A stretch of 64,000 nucleotides of DNA from Chionoecetes opilio (Eukaryota > Arthropoda > Malacostraca > Decapoda > Majidae): the NCBI GenBank assembly GCA_016584305.1, contig JACEEZ010011952.1, positions 180,081-244,080 on the forward strand. Direction: 5' to 3'. Of this stretch, positions 63,240-64,000 are shown piece by piece (position 1 is the first letter of the stretch; each line of letters opens with the position of its first letter). The position numbers and the translations under genes were made by a program. The notes under the pieces are model-generated. The model made no database searches. It worked only from the letters and a program-made list of their open reading frames with translations, and was not told the origin of the DNA.

Positions 63240-64000
63240 TCGCGTTTGCCACGTGTGGCTATCCATGTCACCTGTATTGTTGATTCTTAAAAAAGTGCCT
63301 TCACAGTTAAGCTTTTTTAATACCATGCTACTTGTTTGCATTTACTCACTGAAACCTTTGCTTGATATCTTCTATACTAAAGGTACAAAAGGAAAAATAT
63401 TCAAGAGAACATATCTTTTAAGGCTTACGTAAGAAAAACCTTTTGTGTTATGATGCAAAAGCAACATTTCAAATTGCATGTAAGAGGATGTCTAAATATA
63501 AATCATAATTATTCTTAGAAATATGCATACATGCAGAGGGTCACACCTTGTGGTCACCCTTTGCCTCCTAGAGTGATAGTAGTCAGGTGTTCATAGTTGC
63601 TATCAGTGTTGAAAGTGTGAGTGTAAGGAGGTGGGCTAAGGCAGGTGGAAGATGGTGACCCAAGAAATCAGGTTGTGTCAGTGGCCACCATGCTTGGCAC
63701 ATATAAGCTGGCACCGTGCCACTGAGTGTAACCTTCATAAGATTTAGTGATGTGTGCCAAATGGTGCTGTGAATACAGGAAATAGACTTTCTGCATATAG
63801 ATTAAAGAAGGAAGCATATGCATTCATTTCTAGATATATCCATGTGTGTTGCTGTTTTGTTCAAGTTTATTGCATGCTGGCAGGGTTGATAGGCGTCATA
63901 GACATAAGCTACTCCTACAGTGATTCAGTCGCGTATTATGTCCACAACATATAATAGACTGTTTCTGCCTCAGTGTGGGTTGGTGCTCCATATTCCTGTC
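63240..64000. other. Beta-mannosidase 3' flank; no second gene seen
   Basis: Probably 3' UTR and beyond. I see no canonical AATAAA on the plus strand here, and no recognisable ORF or repeat. Confidence 0.4.

Overview
The window is eukaryotic nuclear DNA, most likely from a decapod crustacean or a close arthropod relative. The genes are split into small exons with GT-AG introns. The intervening DNA is full of (GA)n runs, TTAGG-type (CCTAA)n patches, minisatellites, foldback elements, tRNA-derived SINEs, non-LTR retrotransposon pieces and a Tc1-type transposon. The species is inferred from these features, not proven. All gene models were spliced by hand from reading frame, splice consensus and intron phase; no search or transcript was available.

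Five host genes can be read. (1) About 0.55-4 kb, minus strand: the N-terminal exons of the tweek/KIAA1109/BLTP1 bridge-like lipid-transfer protein, running off the left edge. (2) 8.99-15.14 kb, plus strand: a complete 8-exon, 322-residue retinol dehydrogenase-like short-chain dehydrogenase. (3) 19.15-15.67 kb, minus strand: a 3-exon, 516-residue AT-hook protein with a THAP9-like helical C-terminus, convergent with gene 2. (4) 50.54-23.54 kb, minus strand: the complete CSTF3/CstF-77/Suppressor of forked gene, 14 exons and 708 residues. (5) 52.17-63.24 kb, plus strand: a 17-exon beta-mannosidase (GH2) with both catalytic glutamates, but with two apparent 1-nt deletions in exon 4. Genes 4 and 5 are divergent, and genes 1 and 2 are probably divergent too. 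The genes form no visible pathway; they look like ordinary neighbours.

Mobile DNA: an intact 347-aa transposase ORF with DD35E spacing inside terminal inverted repeats (2.09-3.50 kb); a MITE family flanked by TTAA (nine copies, full or partial); a TA-flanked foldback family (three copies); hAT-like MITEs with 8-bp target duplications at 9.4-10.4, 25.2-25.4 and 51.9-52.2 kb; a tRNA-derived SINE with an 11-bp target duplication at 29.8-30.1 kb; and a degenerate LINE at 47.3-49.8 kb that is itself interrupted.

The most unusual pattern is that many intronic tandem arrays are built from units containing the neighbouring splice site, often with a few bases of exon. This is visible at roughly nine exon-intron junctions in three genes. 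It suggests that in this genome minisatellites are repeatedly seeded at splice junctions, leaving rows of decoy donors or acceptors beside the real one.
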